Below, piece after piece: positions 39,461 to 48,660 of a stretch of DNA of 64,000 bases. The notes below the pieces were generated by a model. The model was not told the origin of the DNA. It made no database searches and saw only the letters and a list, made by a program, of their open reading frames with translations. The stretch spans positions 806,001-870,000 of the forward strand of contig OZ251234.1 in assembly GCA_965240325.2 (NCBI GenBank), read 5' to 3'. This DNA is from Rebecca billardiae RCC1528 (Eukaryota > Haptophyta). How positions within the stretch are numbered: the first letter of the stretch is position 1; each line of letters starts with the position of its first letter. Position numbers and translations under genes: made by a program.

Positions 39461-42066
39461 GGCGGCGCAGCGCCAACGCGCCCCCGCCCCGCGCCCACGC
39501 GCCGCACTGGCGCCCTGCGCCGTGCGCGTGCCTCCGCCGGCGCATCGCCGACGTCCGGCCCCACCTGGCGCCGTACGATCTCGGCGCGCAGCGTGGAATC
39601 GCGCGGCAGCTGCACGACGCCGCCTCCCAGCGCCGTAAAGTCCGCAGTGTTGCCGCGCTGCGAGTAGTGGAACTCGATGCCTGCGTCCGCGCAGTGCTCG
39701 ACCCACAGCAGCGGCGCCGTGACGCGCCGCGACGCCCACGCCTCGATCTCGAGCGTGAGGACCTTGTCGCTGTCGTCGTCCGCCGCAAGCTTGACCACCA
39801 GGGTCCCGCGGTGAGTGACCCGCTCCCGCGCACCGTTCCCCCACTCGATCTGACATGCGCCGTCCACCGGGGTAAGATTCGTCAAATCCTCGGCCATGGC
39901 GATGTTCTTCCGTGCGCCAGTGTCAAACACCAACGCCCGCGTGTTGTCCTCCGGCGGCGCCACGCGTGCCTCGGCCGCCCGCGCCGCGACGATCTCGATG
40001 TCCTCGTCGCGCTGCGCCCTGCCGCCGATAGCCGCGCCAATAGGCGCCAAGCCGAGTCCGGCGCCGGCGCCGCCGCCGTCTCCGGCGTCAGCGTCACCGT
40101 CGCCACCAACGGCGCCGTCGGGCTCGTCACCCTGCTCGGGTGCGAACGCGACCTGCGTGCGGACCGTGCCGCCGCCGTTGCCATTCCCGACCACGGCGCG
40201 GGTGCTGCCCCCCGCACCGCCGCCGCCACCGCCACCGCCGCTCCGATGTGAGCCACGGCTGCGATCCGACCGCGTCGACGCCGCGTCATCGCCAGCGTTC
40301 GAGTCGCGATCAGCCTGCGTCACCTGCGGGCAGTAACGCTTGATATGCCCCACGGCGCCGCACTTGTAGCAGTGCGGCCCGTGCGCGTCGTCGGAGTCGT
40401 CCTGGCCTCCGCGGCCGGCGCCGCGGCCAGTGCCGCCGCCGCCACCGCCACGACCTCCGCCGCCGCCACCACGGCCAGCCGGCGACGTCGTGTCGCCGCC
40501 GCCGCCACCCGCCGACGCCGCCGCCGCCTGCGCCAGGCGGAGCCCGTCGATTGGGTGCGCGCGGGTAGCGCCGCCGCCTCCTGGCGTGCGGCCACCCGCC
40601 CCTGGGCGCCCAGGGCCGCCGCGGTCAACCCGCTTGCCCTTGGAGAAGTCCCAGTCCTCGAACTTGCCGTTGAGCTCGTGCACGAGCTCCTGCACGTCGA
40701 AGTTCGTCACGGTCCTGTAGTCCTTCGACTCGTACCGAGTCCGCATCTCGATGCCCGCGCCCACCGACGGAATGAACTCGATGAGCCGCGCAAGCATCTC
40801 CGCCGCTGGCGCTGCGTCACTCAGCTCCTGCAGCAGCACGTGGTTGTGCTGTAGCACCTGGAAGAGCTCGAGTGCGCCGACGCCGTCCTTGCCGCAGTCC
40901 GTCAGGACCGTCCGATGCCAGCGTGCCCGCACCGACATGTACTTCCGCATGTCGTCGGGCTTGCGCATGCGCAGGATCGTCTTCCACAGGTACAGAAACT
41001 CGCGCCCCGGCGTAAGTGCGCCCCGGCGCGCGCGCTCCTCCTGCACCTCCGGCTGCGTCTCCATGAGGCGGTTGATGTGCTGCCACGCAGCCTCCGTCAC
41101 CCACGACCGCAGCTCGGTGCGTAAGAAAGCCGTCCCTTTCTCGTACTGCGCCCCGGCGTACTTGGCTGGGTCCGCCTCGTCGCCGTCCGGCGCTGCCTCC
41201 AACACGCTCTGTCGGAGCTTAATGTCCAGCATGGCGTGCTCGCTCGCCTGCCGCTCATGCATCTGATCCTCGGTCTCGCGCTCGCGGCGGTAGAGCTCGC
41301 GCGCGCGCGGATCGAGCGTCACGGCAGCGCCGCCCGCGGGCGCCGCGCCACCGATCCCGCCGGCGCCGCCCGTAGGCGCCGCGCCGACGCCGGCGCCGCC
41401 CGCAGGCGTCGCCCCGTCAGTCCCAGCCGGCGCACCTGCTGCGCCGCCTGTGCCCACACCCGGACCGGGTGTGCCGGCCGCCGGACCCGGAGAAATTCCG
41501 GATCCACCGCCCGCCGCCGGACCTGAACCCGGTCCGGTCGCCGTCGGGCCGCCCGGAGTGGCTAAACCACTCCCTGCGCCCGCCGAGGCAGCCTGCGCGT
41601 AGCTTGGCGCCTGCCTCGCCCCCGCCGCCGCCGCCGCGCGTTCCGCCGCGGCCCGGCGCTCGGCGTGCTCGCGGCGCTCGTGCTCGTGGCGATGGTCAAG
41701 CAGCCGCTGCTGCAGCGCGTAGTTCTCACGCGCCAGGTCCATCCGCTCGGCACTGACCTTGATCATCTTCGCCGCGGATGGGTTAAAGGTCTCCCACGTC
41801 GAGTTGTACTCCTCGAGCGTGTTGATGCGGTGCTCCGCGTTCGGGCCGTGCGTCACGATGATGCCGTTCAGTGCGGACATCGTAGCACCTTGCCCCGCCG
41901 GAAGCGCCGCCAGCTTGCTCGCCGATTGCGCGAGCCAACGCTGCTGAATCCCCTTGTCGTTGAGGCTCCCAACGTCGACCGAGCCGTAGTACCGGCCGCT
42001 CGTGCTCATCGGCGCGATCGATGAGAAAGCGCCGCGCGTACGATCCCTCCCGATCGCTGCATGCAT
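39448..42066 (-). CDS. Copia3 gag-protease
   Basis: 872 residues. The ATG at 42066 uses the last base of the 5' LTR as its A, so there is no untranslated leader between LTR and gag. An N-terminal helix-rich region and a Gly/Ala/Pro low-complexity segment (about 150-260) are followed by a gag-like domain and a Gly-rich linker. The zinc knuckle is CYKCGAVGHIKRYC (about 566-579), and the aspartic protease motif FDTGA is near residue 713. The frame ends APPPNA-stop at 39448, directly after the slippery heptamer. Carrying protease in the gag frame and reaching pol by frameshift is unlike the single-frame layout of most plant copia elements. Confidence 0.9.
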   Translation of the reverse strand: MHAAIGRDRTRGAFSSIAPMSTSGRYYGSVDVGSLNDKGIQQRWLAQSASKLAALPAGQGATMSALNGIIVTHGPNAEHRINTLEEYNSTWETFNPSAAKMIKVSAERMDLARENYALQQRLLDHRHEHERREHAERRAAAERAAAAAGARQAPSYAQAASAGAGSGLATPGGPTATGPGSGPAAGGGSGISPGPAAGTPGPGVGTGGAAGAPAGTDGATPAGGAGVGAAPTGGAGGIGGAAPAGGAAVTLDPRARELYRRERETEDQMHERQASEHAMLDIKLRQSVLEAAPDGDEADPAKYAGAQYEKGTAFLRTELRSWVTEAAWQHINRLMETQPEVQEERARRGALTPGREFLYLWKTILRMRKPDDMRKYMSVRARWHRTVLTDCGKDGVGALELFQVLQHNHVLLQELSDAAPAAEMLARLIEFIPSVGAGIEMRTRYESKDYRTVTNFDVQELVHELNGKFEDWDFSKGKRVDRGGPGRPGAGGRTPGGGGATRAHPIDGLRLAQAAAASAGGGGGDTTSPAGRGGGGGGRGGGGGGTGRGAGRGGQDDSDDAHGPHCYKCGAVGHIKRYCPQVTQADRDSNAGDDAASTRSDRSRGSHRSGGGGGGGGAGGSTRAVVGNGNGGGTVRTQVAFAPEQGDEPDGAVGGDGDADAGDGGGAGAGLGLAPIGAAIGGRAQRDEDIEIVAARAAEARVAPPEDNTRALVFDTGARKNIAMAEDLTNLTPVDGACQIEWGNGARERVTHRGTLVVKLAADDDSDKVLTLEIEAWASRRVTAPLLWVEHCADAGIEFHYSQRGNTADFTALGGGVVQLPRDSTLRAEIVRRQVGPDVGDAPAEARARRRAPVRRVGAGRGRVGAAPPPNA
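39454..39460 (-). promoter_or_regulatory. Programmed -1 frameshift heptamer CCCAAAC (gag-pro to pol)
   Basis: In the gag frame the codons read C CCA AAC GCC TAA, which is the canonical X-XXY-YYZ pattern for -1 slippage. Slipping back one base leads straight into the open pol frame (CCC AAA CGC CTA AGC). It lies one codon before the gag stop. A GGTATCTGATACC hairpin and GC-rich stems lie within about 70 nt downstream, but no pseudoknot was modelled. Confidence 0.75.
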
Positions 42067-42785
42067 ATTGGGTAAACGCGAGCTCCGAGCGTGTCGAGCC
42101 CTGCTAAAAGCTCACCGGCGCGTAGCCGGGCGCGTCGACGATGACGCCCACGAGGCAATCTGACCCTCGCTCCTCTGACGAGCGAAGCTAATCCTCCTGC
42201 CGCAACCAACTTTCGGTTGCGCAGGGTGACACGGCGTTTTGCGGCCCGGCTCGGGAATCTTGTAACCTTCCTGAGCCCCGCTTCCGTGCGTCCGCCAATC
42301 GCAGGCGTTACCGACGCACCGCCGTAAGCTCATCTTTCCCCCAGGTACTCGGTAATGTCATCGGACCTGGGTAAGCTGCGCACGGACCCATGATCCCGGA
42401 TTCTCGATTCTCAAAACTGAGAATCCGGGCGTCCATGAATGAAGTGATCGAGTCCGTTGTTCCTTGGACTCTTCCACGATGGCGCCCGTCTGTGCCGCCG
42501 GCGTGCCATCCGTGCCGCGCTGCGCCGGGCCGTACCGCCCGCGCACGCGCCGCGTCCGTGTCGCTCCGCGTCTGCGCTGCCGCGTCCGCGCTCCGCGTCC
42601 ACGTCGCTCCGCGCCAGCGCTGCTGCGCTCGCGCTCCTGCCGCCGCGCGCGCCGCGCGCGCGCGCCGCCAGAGCCAGCCACTGCGTAGCTGATGCCGCCG
42701 GCCCGCCTGGTGCGGCGCCGGCCCTGACGTCCCAGCGGCGACGCCATCTGCTGAGATGCGCGCCCCAGGCTGCGTCAGCTCAACA
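42066..42785 (-). repeat. Copia3 5' LTR (720 bp)
   Basis: Matches 35390-36109. In the sense direction it ends at 42066, where the gag ATG starts. Confidence 0.92.
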
Positions 42786-42897
42786 GATCTTTTTGAATAA
42801 ACGTGGTTAGGGCCCACGGAGCGGGCTCCACGCTGCGCGCTCCGCCCTGCACCACTGGCCAGGATAACGGAAGCTTTGGAAGGCAAACCCCCACACG

Positions 42898-44607
42898 CTA
42901 ATCGGTGCTGCCCGACTGGCATGCCCAGTTGGGAGCAGAGTGCCAGCCAGCCCAACCTTCGCCAGAGCCGCGGCTGAACTTGGCATGCTCCTGCCACGTG
43001 CTTAGCGTCGCGTGTTGTGGGAAGAGGCCCTCCAGCTGTGTGTCGCTGAGGCAGTCGGCTGCAAGGCCATCCGGTGCAAGTAGGTTGCGGACTGCAAGTG
43101 CACGCAGGCGCTGCACCACACCATCCGTGCGAAGATGAGTTCTGCTGTGTGATGCAAGCTTGAGAATGTCATCTGTAAGGTGTGGAGATTTCATCAGCGT
43201 CTTGCGCGACACAAAGCGATAGGCAGAAGAGTTGATTTCGTTTGCGAGCTCCTGCGCCTTGGGAGTGTTGCCCTCTAGGAAGAGGGCTGGCGTGGACGCC
43301 ATACGAGCAAAGATCGCCCCGTGGAACGAGCCAGTGATCACCAAATCCATCTGCCGAAACAGCCACACTGTCTCCAGCCAGGAGTCCGGCTCAGCTTCGT
43401 ATAGCACTGGCCTGGGTGTGAGACTGTCAGGCAGCTCACTAGTGCAGTTCACCACCTTGTACATAGACCAGAACGTCTTGGGGTCAAGGCAGTGCATGCC
43501 CTTGGGCTTGTACATCACCAGCAGCAGGCGTGGGTGGGCCTCCAGCAGCCCATGCATCATCTTCACCATGGCAGCGCGTCCGTTCGGGGTAAGGCCTTTG
43601 GTCGAGCACACCAGCAGAAGCTTGAAGGTTGGCTTAGGAGCTGTCTCCAAGGCAGAGAGCAGTACTCTGTGGTACGGCTGCCTTGCAATGTGCTCCTCGA
43701 GCTCGTGGGTCATGCCATGCGGAGTGAGTGCCACAGTGTCCACAGTGGGCCCATGAGCAGTGTGCACAGTCGAGGCACCATATGCCTCGAGCCAGCGCAT
43801 GCTCAGCCGGTCGCGCACGCTCAACCAGTCGACAGCGCCGAGCACGTGCGCGCCATAAGCGTCGAGCGACTTGTCTGAGTTGTTCTTGGAGCTATGCACA
43901 CTCATGCATGGTCGCACAGCAGCTGCTGAGGAGGTGGGTGTGACGCCGCACATGTGGTACATGGTGTTCTGTGCCCAGACAGTGTGCCCATACACAATCT
44001 TCGCCGCGCGGAGCAGGTCCAGCAGCGCCATGACGGTGGCCTTCACTTGCCACTGCTCCCAGTGCAGCGTGCCCTCCGGGTTGGACACTGTGAGCGTCGC
44101 TCGGCGCATCACGTCGTCCAGCGTCGGCATGCTCGACTTGAGCCAGCGTGCGTCAGAGCAAGTGCTCGCAGACTCGGGGCGCGGAGCACGCTTGCCAAGA
44201 CACGTGCGCACGACCTCGTGCAGTGCTGGCTTCGGCATCGTGTAATCCAGCGGGCGGGTGCCGTTGCAAAGCAGGCCGACTGGAAACCCGATGGCTCGGA
44301 CGTTCGAGCCAAGAAGCGCACGCAGCATTACCATCTGCACGTACGACGCGGCACGTTGTCCGGGGTGCCACGCGCGCGTGCGAAATGTGAGGTTGAGGAT
44401 GACCACGAGCAGCGCAGCGTCGCCCTCTGGGATTCTGTGCACGCTGCGCACGTGCTCGATGCGTGCGGCACACGTGCCAGGCAGCCTCTCGAGCTCGTCA
44501 GCGCGAAGGCGCAGCAGGCCGACTGAAGGCGCATGCGGCGCCGTCCGCGGCACGAGAGCGAGCGCCTGGCCCAAGGTTGCGCACGCCACGAGGAGTGGAA
44601 GCGCCAT
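42898..44607 (-). CDS. Secreted polysaccharide pyruvyltransferase-like protein
   Basis: 569 residues, intronless. MALPLLVACATLGQALALVP is a signal peptide. The C-terminal half contains LLLVCSTKGLTPNGRAAMVK and DLVITGSFHGAIFARMASTP (from about residue 420), followed by ALFLEGNTPK. The D-x-V-I-x-x-S/R-x-H-G...A...P pattern is the signature end of the polysaccharide pyruvyl transferase domain, which has a GT-B-like fold and adds pyruvate ketals to sugars. N-x-S/T sites occur (for example NLTF, NCTS, NSSA). A glycosyltransferase of similar fold is the alternative. The stop codon lies about 50 bp from the family A element end that contains Copia3. Confidence 0.6.
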   Translation of the reverse strand: MALPLLVACATLGQALALVPRTAPHAPSVGLLRLRADELERLPGTCAARIEHVRSVHRIPEGDAALLVVILNLTFRTRAWHPGQRAASYVQMVMLRALLGSNVRAIGFPVGLLCNGTRPLDYTMPKPALHEVVRTCLGKRAPRPESASTCSDARWLKSSMPTLDDVMRRATLTVSNPEGTLHWEQWQVKATVMALLDLLRAAKIVYGHTVWAQNTMYHMCGVTPTSSAAAVRPCMSVHSSKNNSDKSLDAYGAHVLGAVDWLSVRDRLSMRWLEAYGASTVHTAHGPTVDTVALTPHGMTHELEEHIARQPYHRVLLSALETAPKPTFKLLLVCSTKGLTPNGRAAMVKMMHGLLEAHPRLLLVMYKPKGMHCLDPKTFWSMYKVVNCTSELPDSLTPRPVLYEAEPDSWLETVWLFRQMDLVITGSFHGAIFARMASTPALFLEGNTPKAQELANEINSSAYRFVSRKTLMKSPHLTDDILKLASHSRTHLRTDGVVQRLRALAVRNLLAPDGLAADCLSDTQLEGLFPQHATLSTWQEHAKFSRGSGEGWAGWHSAPNWACQSGSTD

Positions 44608-44692
44608 CGCCGACGCGCGACCCGTTGATATGGCGCCCGCCCAGATGCAGGGACGGGCGGCGCAGCCAAGCTAAGGTTGGCGCTCTAATTAA

Positions 44693-44717
44693 CAAGGGCG
44701 TTCCCGGGATCCTGCCA
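44693..44717 (-). promoter_or_regulatory. 25-nt shared upstream motif (site 2)
   Basis: Reading toward the pyruvyltransferase-like gene it is identical to 16064-16088, including the core GGATCCCGGGAACGCCC, and ends about 85 nt before the start codon. The inner TTCCCGGGAA is palindromic. Confidence 0.4.
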
Positions 44718-44812
44718 CACGCTCGTGAAAAGCAAAGCGGGGGCTTTGATGCCAGGTGCATCTAATCTCCCGTAACGGTCGAGCACCCCTCGCTAGGCGA
44801 GGGGTGCGGCGG

Positions 44813-45394
44813 AAAGGACAGTGGCAACCCGGGGACTTTCACTTTGTCCCCGCGCCCCTATCGCGGGCTCTGGCGCGCGAACGCGTACCCACTAGTGGCC
44901 GCCGAGCCGGAGGTTGGCGCTCCGTGCACCAACAAAGACATCCCCAGCCGCATGTTGCCACTCGACACCTCGTCTCGCCTCGCGCGGAGCCAACTTGTGG
45001 TGTGCGGGAGCTACCCGAAGCACAGGCTGTGCTGCACGCGGCGCGTCGCGAGTCGGGAGTGCATTGGAGCACACAGCGGCGCATGACGTGCCATGGGACA
45101 GACATGCGTATGTACTCAACGGATTGCGCGTGCGACGCCTTCGCGATGCACTGTTGACCCGCCACGCGCGTCGCTACACTGCCCAGTGTGCTACGGGTGG
45201 CTCCCGCACACCACAAGTTGGCTCCGCGCGAGGCGAGACGAGGTGTCGAGTGGCAACATGCGGCTGGGGATGTCTTTGTTGGTGCACGGAGCGCCGCTCT
45301 CCGGCTCGGAGGGCCACTAGTGGGTACGCGTTCGCGCGCCAGAGCCCGCGATAGGGGCGCGGGGGCAAAGTCCCCGGGTTGCCACTGTCCTTTC
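44813..45394. repeat. Foldback hairpin 1 (arms ~205 bp, loop ~170 bp)
   Basis: 44813-45020 is the inverted complement of 45191-45394 with a few mismatches, for example AAAGGACAGTGGCAACCCGG against CCGGGTTGCCACTGTCCTTT. The ~170-bp centre is not repeated. No coding capacity. Confidence 0.9.
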
Positions 45395-45500
45395 TGTTGG
45401 CGGTGTCGCAGAGCGACCCGCCGGCCGTTACAGGGCCATTAGAAGGCGGTGCTTTGATGCCTTTTCCCGTGCGGGCGTCAATCAAGGAGTCTTTAAACAC

Positions 45501-46002
45501 GGGGTCTTACAAATAACCCACTGGGGAGGAAGCCCCCAGTGCGAGCTCGGTCCCATGCTCTGTACCCCGCGGTTCTGAAGTCCGGTGATTTCGCAGGCTT
45601 CAGCGGTGATTTTCTAGCCGAAACGCCTATTCTGAACGATCTCCGGACAAAAAGCCACTGTGGCCAGGCTTCCAAAACACCGGACTCTGGAACCGCGGGG
45701 TACGGAGCATGGGTCCACTTGCCTTCCTCCCCAGTGGGTTTTTAAAGACTCCTTGCTTTAAAAACCCACTGGGGTGGAAGGCAAGTGGACCCATGTTCTG
45801 TACGCCGCGGTTCCAGAGTCCGGTGTTTTGGAAGCCTGGTCACAGTGGCTTTTTGTCCGGAGATCGTTCAGAATAGGCGTTTCGGCTCGAAAATCACCGC
45901 TGAAGCCTGCGAAATCACCGGACTTCAGAACCGCGGCGTACAGAACATGGGACCGAGCTCGCACTGGGGGCTTCCTCCCCAGTAGGTTATTTGTAAGACC
46001 CC
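45501..46002. repeat. Foldback hairpin 2 (arms ~245 bp, loop ~12 nt)
   Basis: 45501-45745 and 45758-46002 are near-perfect inverted complements around an axis near 45752. The loop region reads AAGACTCCTTGC. A further short inverted pair (AAGGAGTCTTTAAA at 45484-45497 and its complement at 45743-45757) is nested in it. Transcription on either strand would give a long double-stranded hairpin. Confidence 0.93.
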
Positions 46003-46010
46003 TTGCGTCA

Positions 46011-46058
46011 ATCTCGCCTGCCTGAGCTGTGTGCGTCTCTTATTCTTAGTAAACTGTA
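46011..46058 (-). repeat. 48-bp dispersed repeat, copy 3
   Basis: Identical by eye to 3981-4028. It begins nine bases after the end of hairpin 2, and its last base joins the ATTCAAATGTACCCGC module. Confidence 0.85.
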
Positions 46059-46925
46059 TTCAAATGTACCCGCTTCAAATGAAGGAAGCTCGTTGCAATA
46101 GGAAGGTGGTTCAATTTACCCCGTCTTTAGTCTACGAACTTCGGGTTTTTTGAGAATTCTCATTCTCGTTCCAGATCGGGGACACTTTACCCTGTTTTAC
46201 CCATTCCCCAGGAGCTCATACCGGTAATGGTGCGAGATCGTGTGCAAAACGGTATCTTTACGGTTCAGATAGTATGCAAAACACATCGAAAAACCTGTTT
46301 ACGCCGTTCCATGTCAATACGACGACATGGTATTTTGTCCATTCACAATACTGACATTGTCGCGAGGATGGACACAATCTTATGCAAGGCCAACCGGCAT
46401 CGCATCAACACGCACAATCAAGGCCCTTGGCACAATGTCAATACTGAGATTGTCGTGAGGATGTACAAAAGTGAACGAACGTCGACGTTGTCTGTGTCAT
46501 GAGACGTGATGAACTGATCCTCCTGGTACAGTACTGAATAATGGATACCTTCAATACTACCGAAAGGTCGTGAGGAACCACGATGAATCTGAGGAATCTG
46601 GCGATCGACGTGAAGGAATCATGATGCGCAGAATGAGGATACAGGTGGATACAGGTCGCTGCTTCGTTTTTCGGACTGCTTCGTTTTTCGGACCCGGGCG
46701 ATGGCGACAGTGGCTCGCTCATCGGCGGGTGCGTGGCGGGCGCGCCGCGGCAGGGCTGAGCAGCCTGTCGGCGCGTGGGGGGACGTTGCCCGTCAGTATA
46801 CGTCACCAGTCGGGTCGCGGTGCCTGCTGGCATCGTCCTCGGCCGCTCGCAGCTCAGGCGCTGCGCTGATCGGTACGTCCGCGCTTACGCTGTGCGCGCC
46901 GGCCGGGCCCAGCGCAAGCGCCTCG

Positions 46926-47566
46926 ATGAAGGCGGCTAAGGGCGTAAAGCCGTACTCAGTTGAGGCGAAGGCGGAGACCTACGAGATAAATCGCGTGGTA
47001 GTTGAGAGGGCGGCTGCCATGCGGTCGTGTTGGGGCGCGCGGCTGCGTGCTCGGCCGACGACAACGAGCCCTCTGGCGCGCTCGCATCATCGAAGTTGAG
47101 TGTAAGTTCACAGCCACGCCGGCAGGGATGCGCTGGAAGATTGCTCCAGCCTTCCGCGCCAACGTTGAGCTTGCCAAGCAGTAGTCGGCACGCCAGACCG
47201 CCAAGCTCGCGCGCCTGCGTGAGCAGCACGAGGCCGAACTTGTTGACGTGCGCTAGGCTGGGGCGGTGCGGCTGAGCTCGCCGATCAGCTCGGTATCCTT
47301 CCTGTGCCCGCCGTAGAGGTCGCCGCGCCGAAGCCGGACAACATGCGGCTCAATGGCCAGAATGACTCGTGGTCGTTGCAGGAATTCAACCAGAAGAAGG
47401 CCGCGCGAACTGCGCAGAAGGAGGCGGAGGCAGCGCGTGCGCGTGCTGGCCTGCGGTCCGAAAGTTCACCCGGTCGACGTCGACGGCGAACGCCGGACGG
47501 TGCCCGCGACGCAGGGTCTGGAGCTGACATCGACAGTCGCCTAGTGAGCATGCTTACCTGCCCCTG
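46926..47566 (+). pseudogene. Possible decayed gene (unrecognised)
   Basis: Protein-like stretches appear in changing frames: MKAAKGVKPYSVEAKAETYE (46926), CKFTATPAGMRWKIAPAFRA (about 47103), QTAKLARLREQHEAELVDVR (about 47190) and DNMRLNGQNDSWSLQEFNQK (about 47338). Their balanced residue use and Glu/Lys/Gln-rich helices contrast with the compositional frames nearby. No family is recognised, and the frame changes could also be introns. Low confidence. Confidence 0.25.
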
Positions 47567-48552
47567 AGGTTGGCTGCTACACGCACGTGATGTCTGGAAT
47601 GTATGATGCCCTCAGCCCGACTCGAATGGCCTACCAGGCCGCAGCTGCTAGCAGACTCCGCGTGCGTGCTGAGAGCATGCGGTCCGAAACTGGTCCGCCC
47701 GCGGCGGCGCAGCCGCAGCTGCCGCCTGGGGCTGGCGCGGAAGCTGAGTGAGCATGTTCGTCCGGTCCTGAGGTGGTCTACTGCATGTATGTAATGTCTA
47801 GAATGCATGATGCCGTTAGCCCGACTCACACGGCTCACCAGGCAGCGGCTCTGACTCGGCGCGCGCGCTGAGAGCCCGCGGGTCCAAAAGTTGAAGCATG
47901 CCGTCGGCGGCCCCGTCGTGGACCTCGTGGCGTCCGTGGGGCACATGGTAGTGGAACAAAGTCGTCTAAATGGTACATAACCGCTGGGATGTACCTCAGG
48001 CACACCCTGGGGGTGCCGCCAGACGCGATCTCAAGCGCCGCAGACCCCCGGGGGCGCCGCCGCCATCGTGCACAAAAAGTGAACAGCAATCGGGTCCGAA
48101 AGTTGAAGCAGCGACCTGTACGGGCTAACTGGACACAGGGGCTATCTGGACACTCAGCGGGCGGCGGCCCGCGTGGCGAGGGCTCGTGGGCGAACGAGCA
48201 CGAGCGCCCACTGGCGGGTCGCCACGACGGCGCACGATGTTCGCTCAACTCACCTGGTCGTGGGACGTCGTCTGCGCAGGCGCCAGGTCGCGCTTCTCGC
48301 CGCCTTCGCCTTGTTTCGTGAGTCCCGCGCACAAGGGCGAACGCCAGCGTTTCAAGCCGCAAGGCGCGTGCGCGGACTCAGGAAGGGCGGACTCCGAGGC
48401 AAGGCGCGGTTGCGCTGGCGTGGGTAGGTCCCAGAGCAACCGTCCGAGCCGCTGCACACGCTTTTCCTCCGCGCGCGCGTCTCTCAGCTCGATTCCCATG
48501 CCTCAGCCAGTGCTAAAGCCCCCGCTGCGGGGGCTTTGATGCCTTTTCCCGT

Positions 48553-48642
48553 ATTCAAATGTACCCGCTTCAAATGAAGGAAGCTCGTTGCAATAGGAAG
48601 GTGGTTCAATTTGGCGTATAACCAATGCGGGGAACGCCCCTG
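48553..48642 (+). repeat. ~90-bp dispersed module, copy 3
   Basis: ATTCAAATGTACCCGCTTCA to GGGGAACGCCCCTGA; matches 13326-13415 and, for its first part, 46058-46117. It is preceded by the hairpin AAAGCCCCCGCTGCGGGGG. Confidence 0.75.
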
Positions 48643-48660
48643 AGTAAGGTTGTCGTCTGG

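Larger units (their letters stand above)
35390..42785 (-). mobile_element. Copia3: full-length Ty1/copia retrotransposon (minus strand)
   Basis: Two 720-bp LTRs (35390-36109 and 42066-42785) look identical and are flanked by perfect GATCT duplications (35385-35389 and 42786-42790). Read in the sense direction the LTR begins TGTTGAGC and ends CCCAATA. The polypurine tract GAGGGGGGG abuts the 3' LTR (about 36110-36117). Gag-protease and integrase-RT-RNase H lie in two overlapping frames. Confidence 0.95.
35110..42850 (-). mobile_element. Family A DNA-element end, split by Copia3
   Basis: 35110-35389 and 42791-42850 join across the Copia3 target site (GATCT). Together they give the reverse complement of the 17545-17890 sequence, including GGGACGGGG next to a GATCA, and the CCACGCTGCGCGCTCCGCCC end. 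The DNA element was therefore there first. Confidence 0.8.
46003..48660. other. Interval of repeat modules and gene remnants
   Basis: Starts with the 48-bp repeat (46011-46058) directly joined to the ~60-bp module (46058-46117). It ends with a C/G hairpin (48514-48536) and the full module (48553-48642). Between 46.9 and 47.6 kb there are protein-like fragments in changing frames. Nothing intact is supported. Confidence 0.45.

Noticed and set aside
39454-39856. Treating the upstream overlap of the Copia3 pol frame as a true N-terminal extension of pol
   Set aside because: This part is the alternate frame of the gag-protease sequence, and the slippery heptamer gives a precise entry point downstream.
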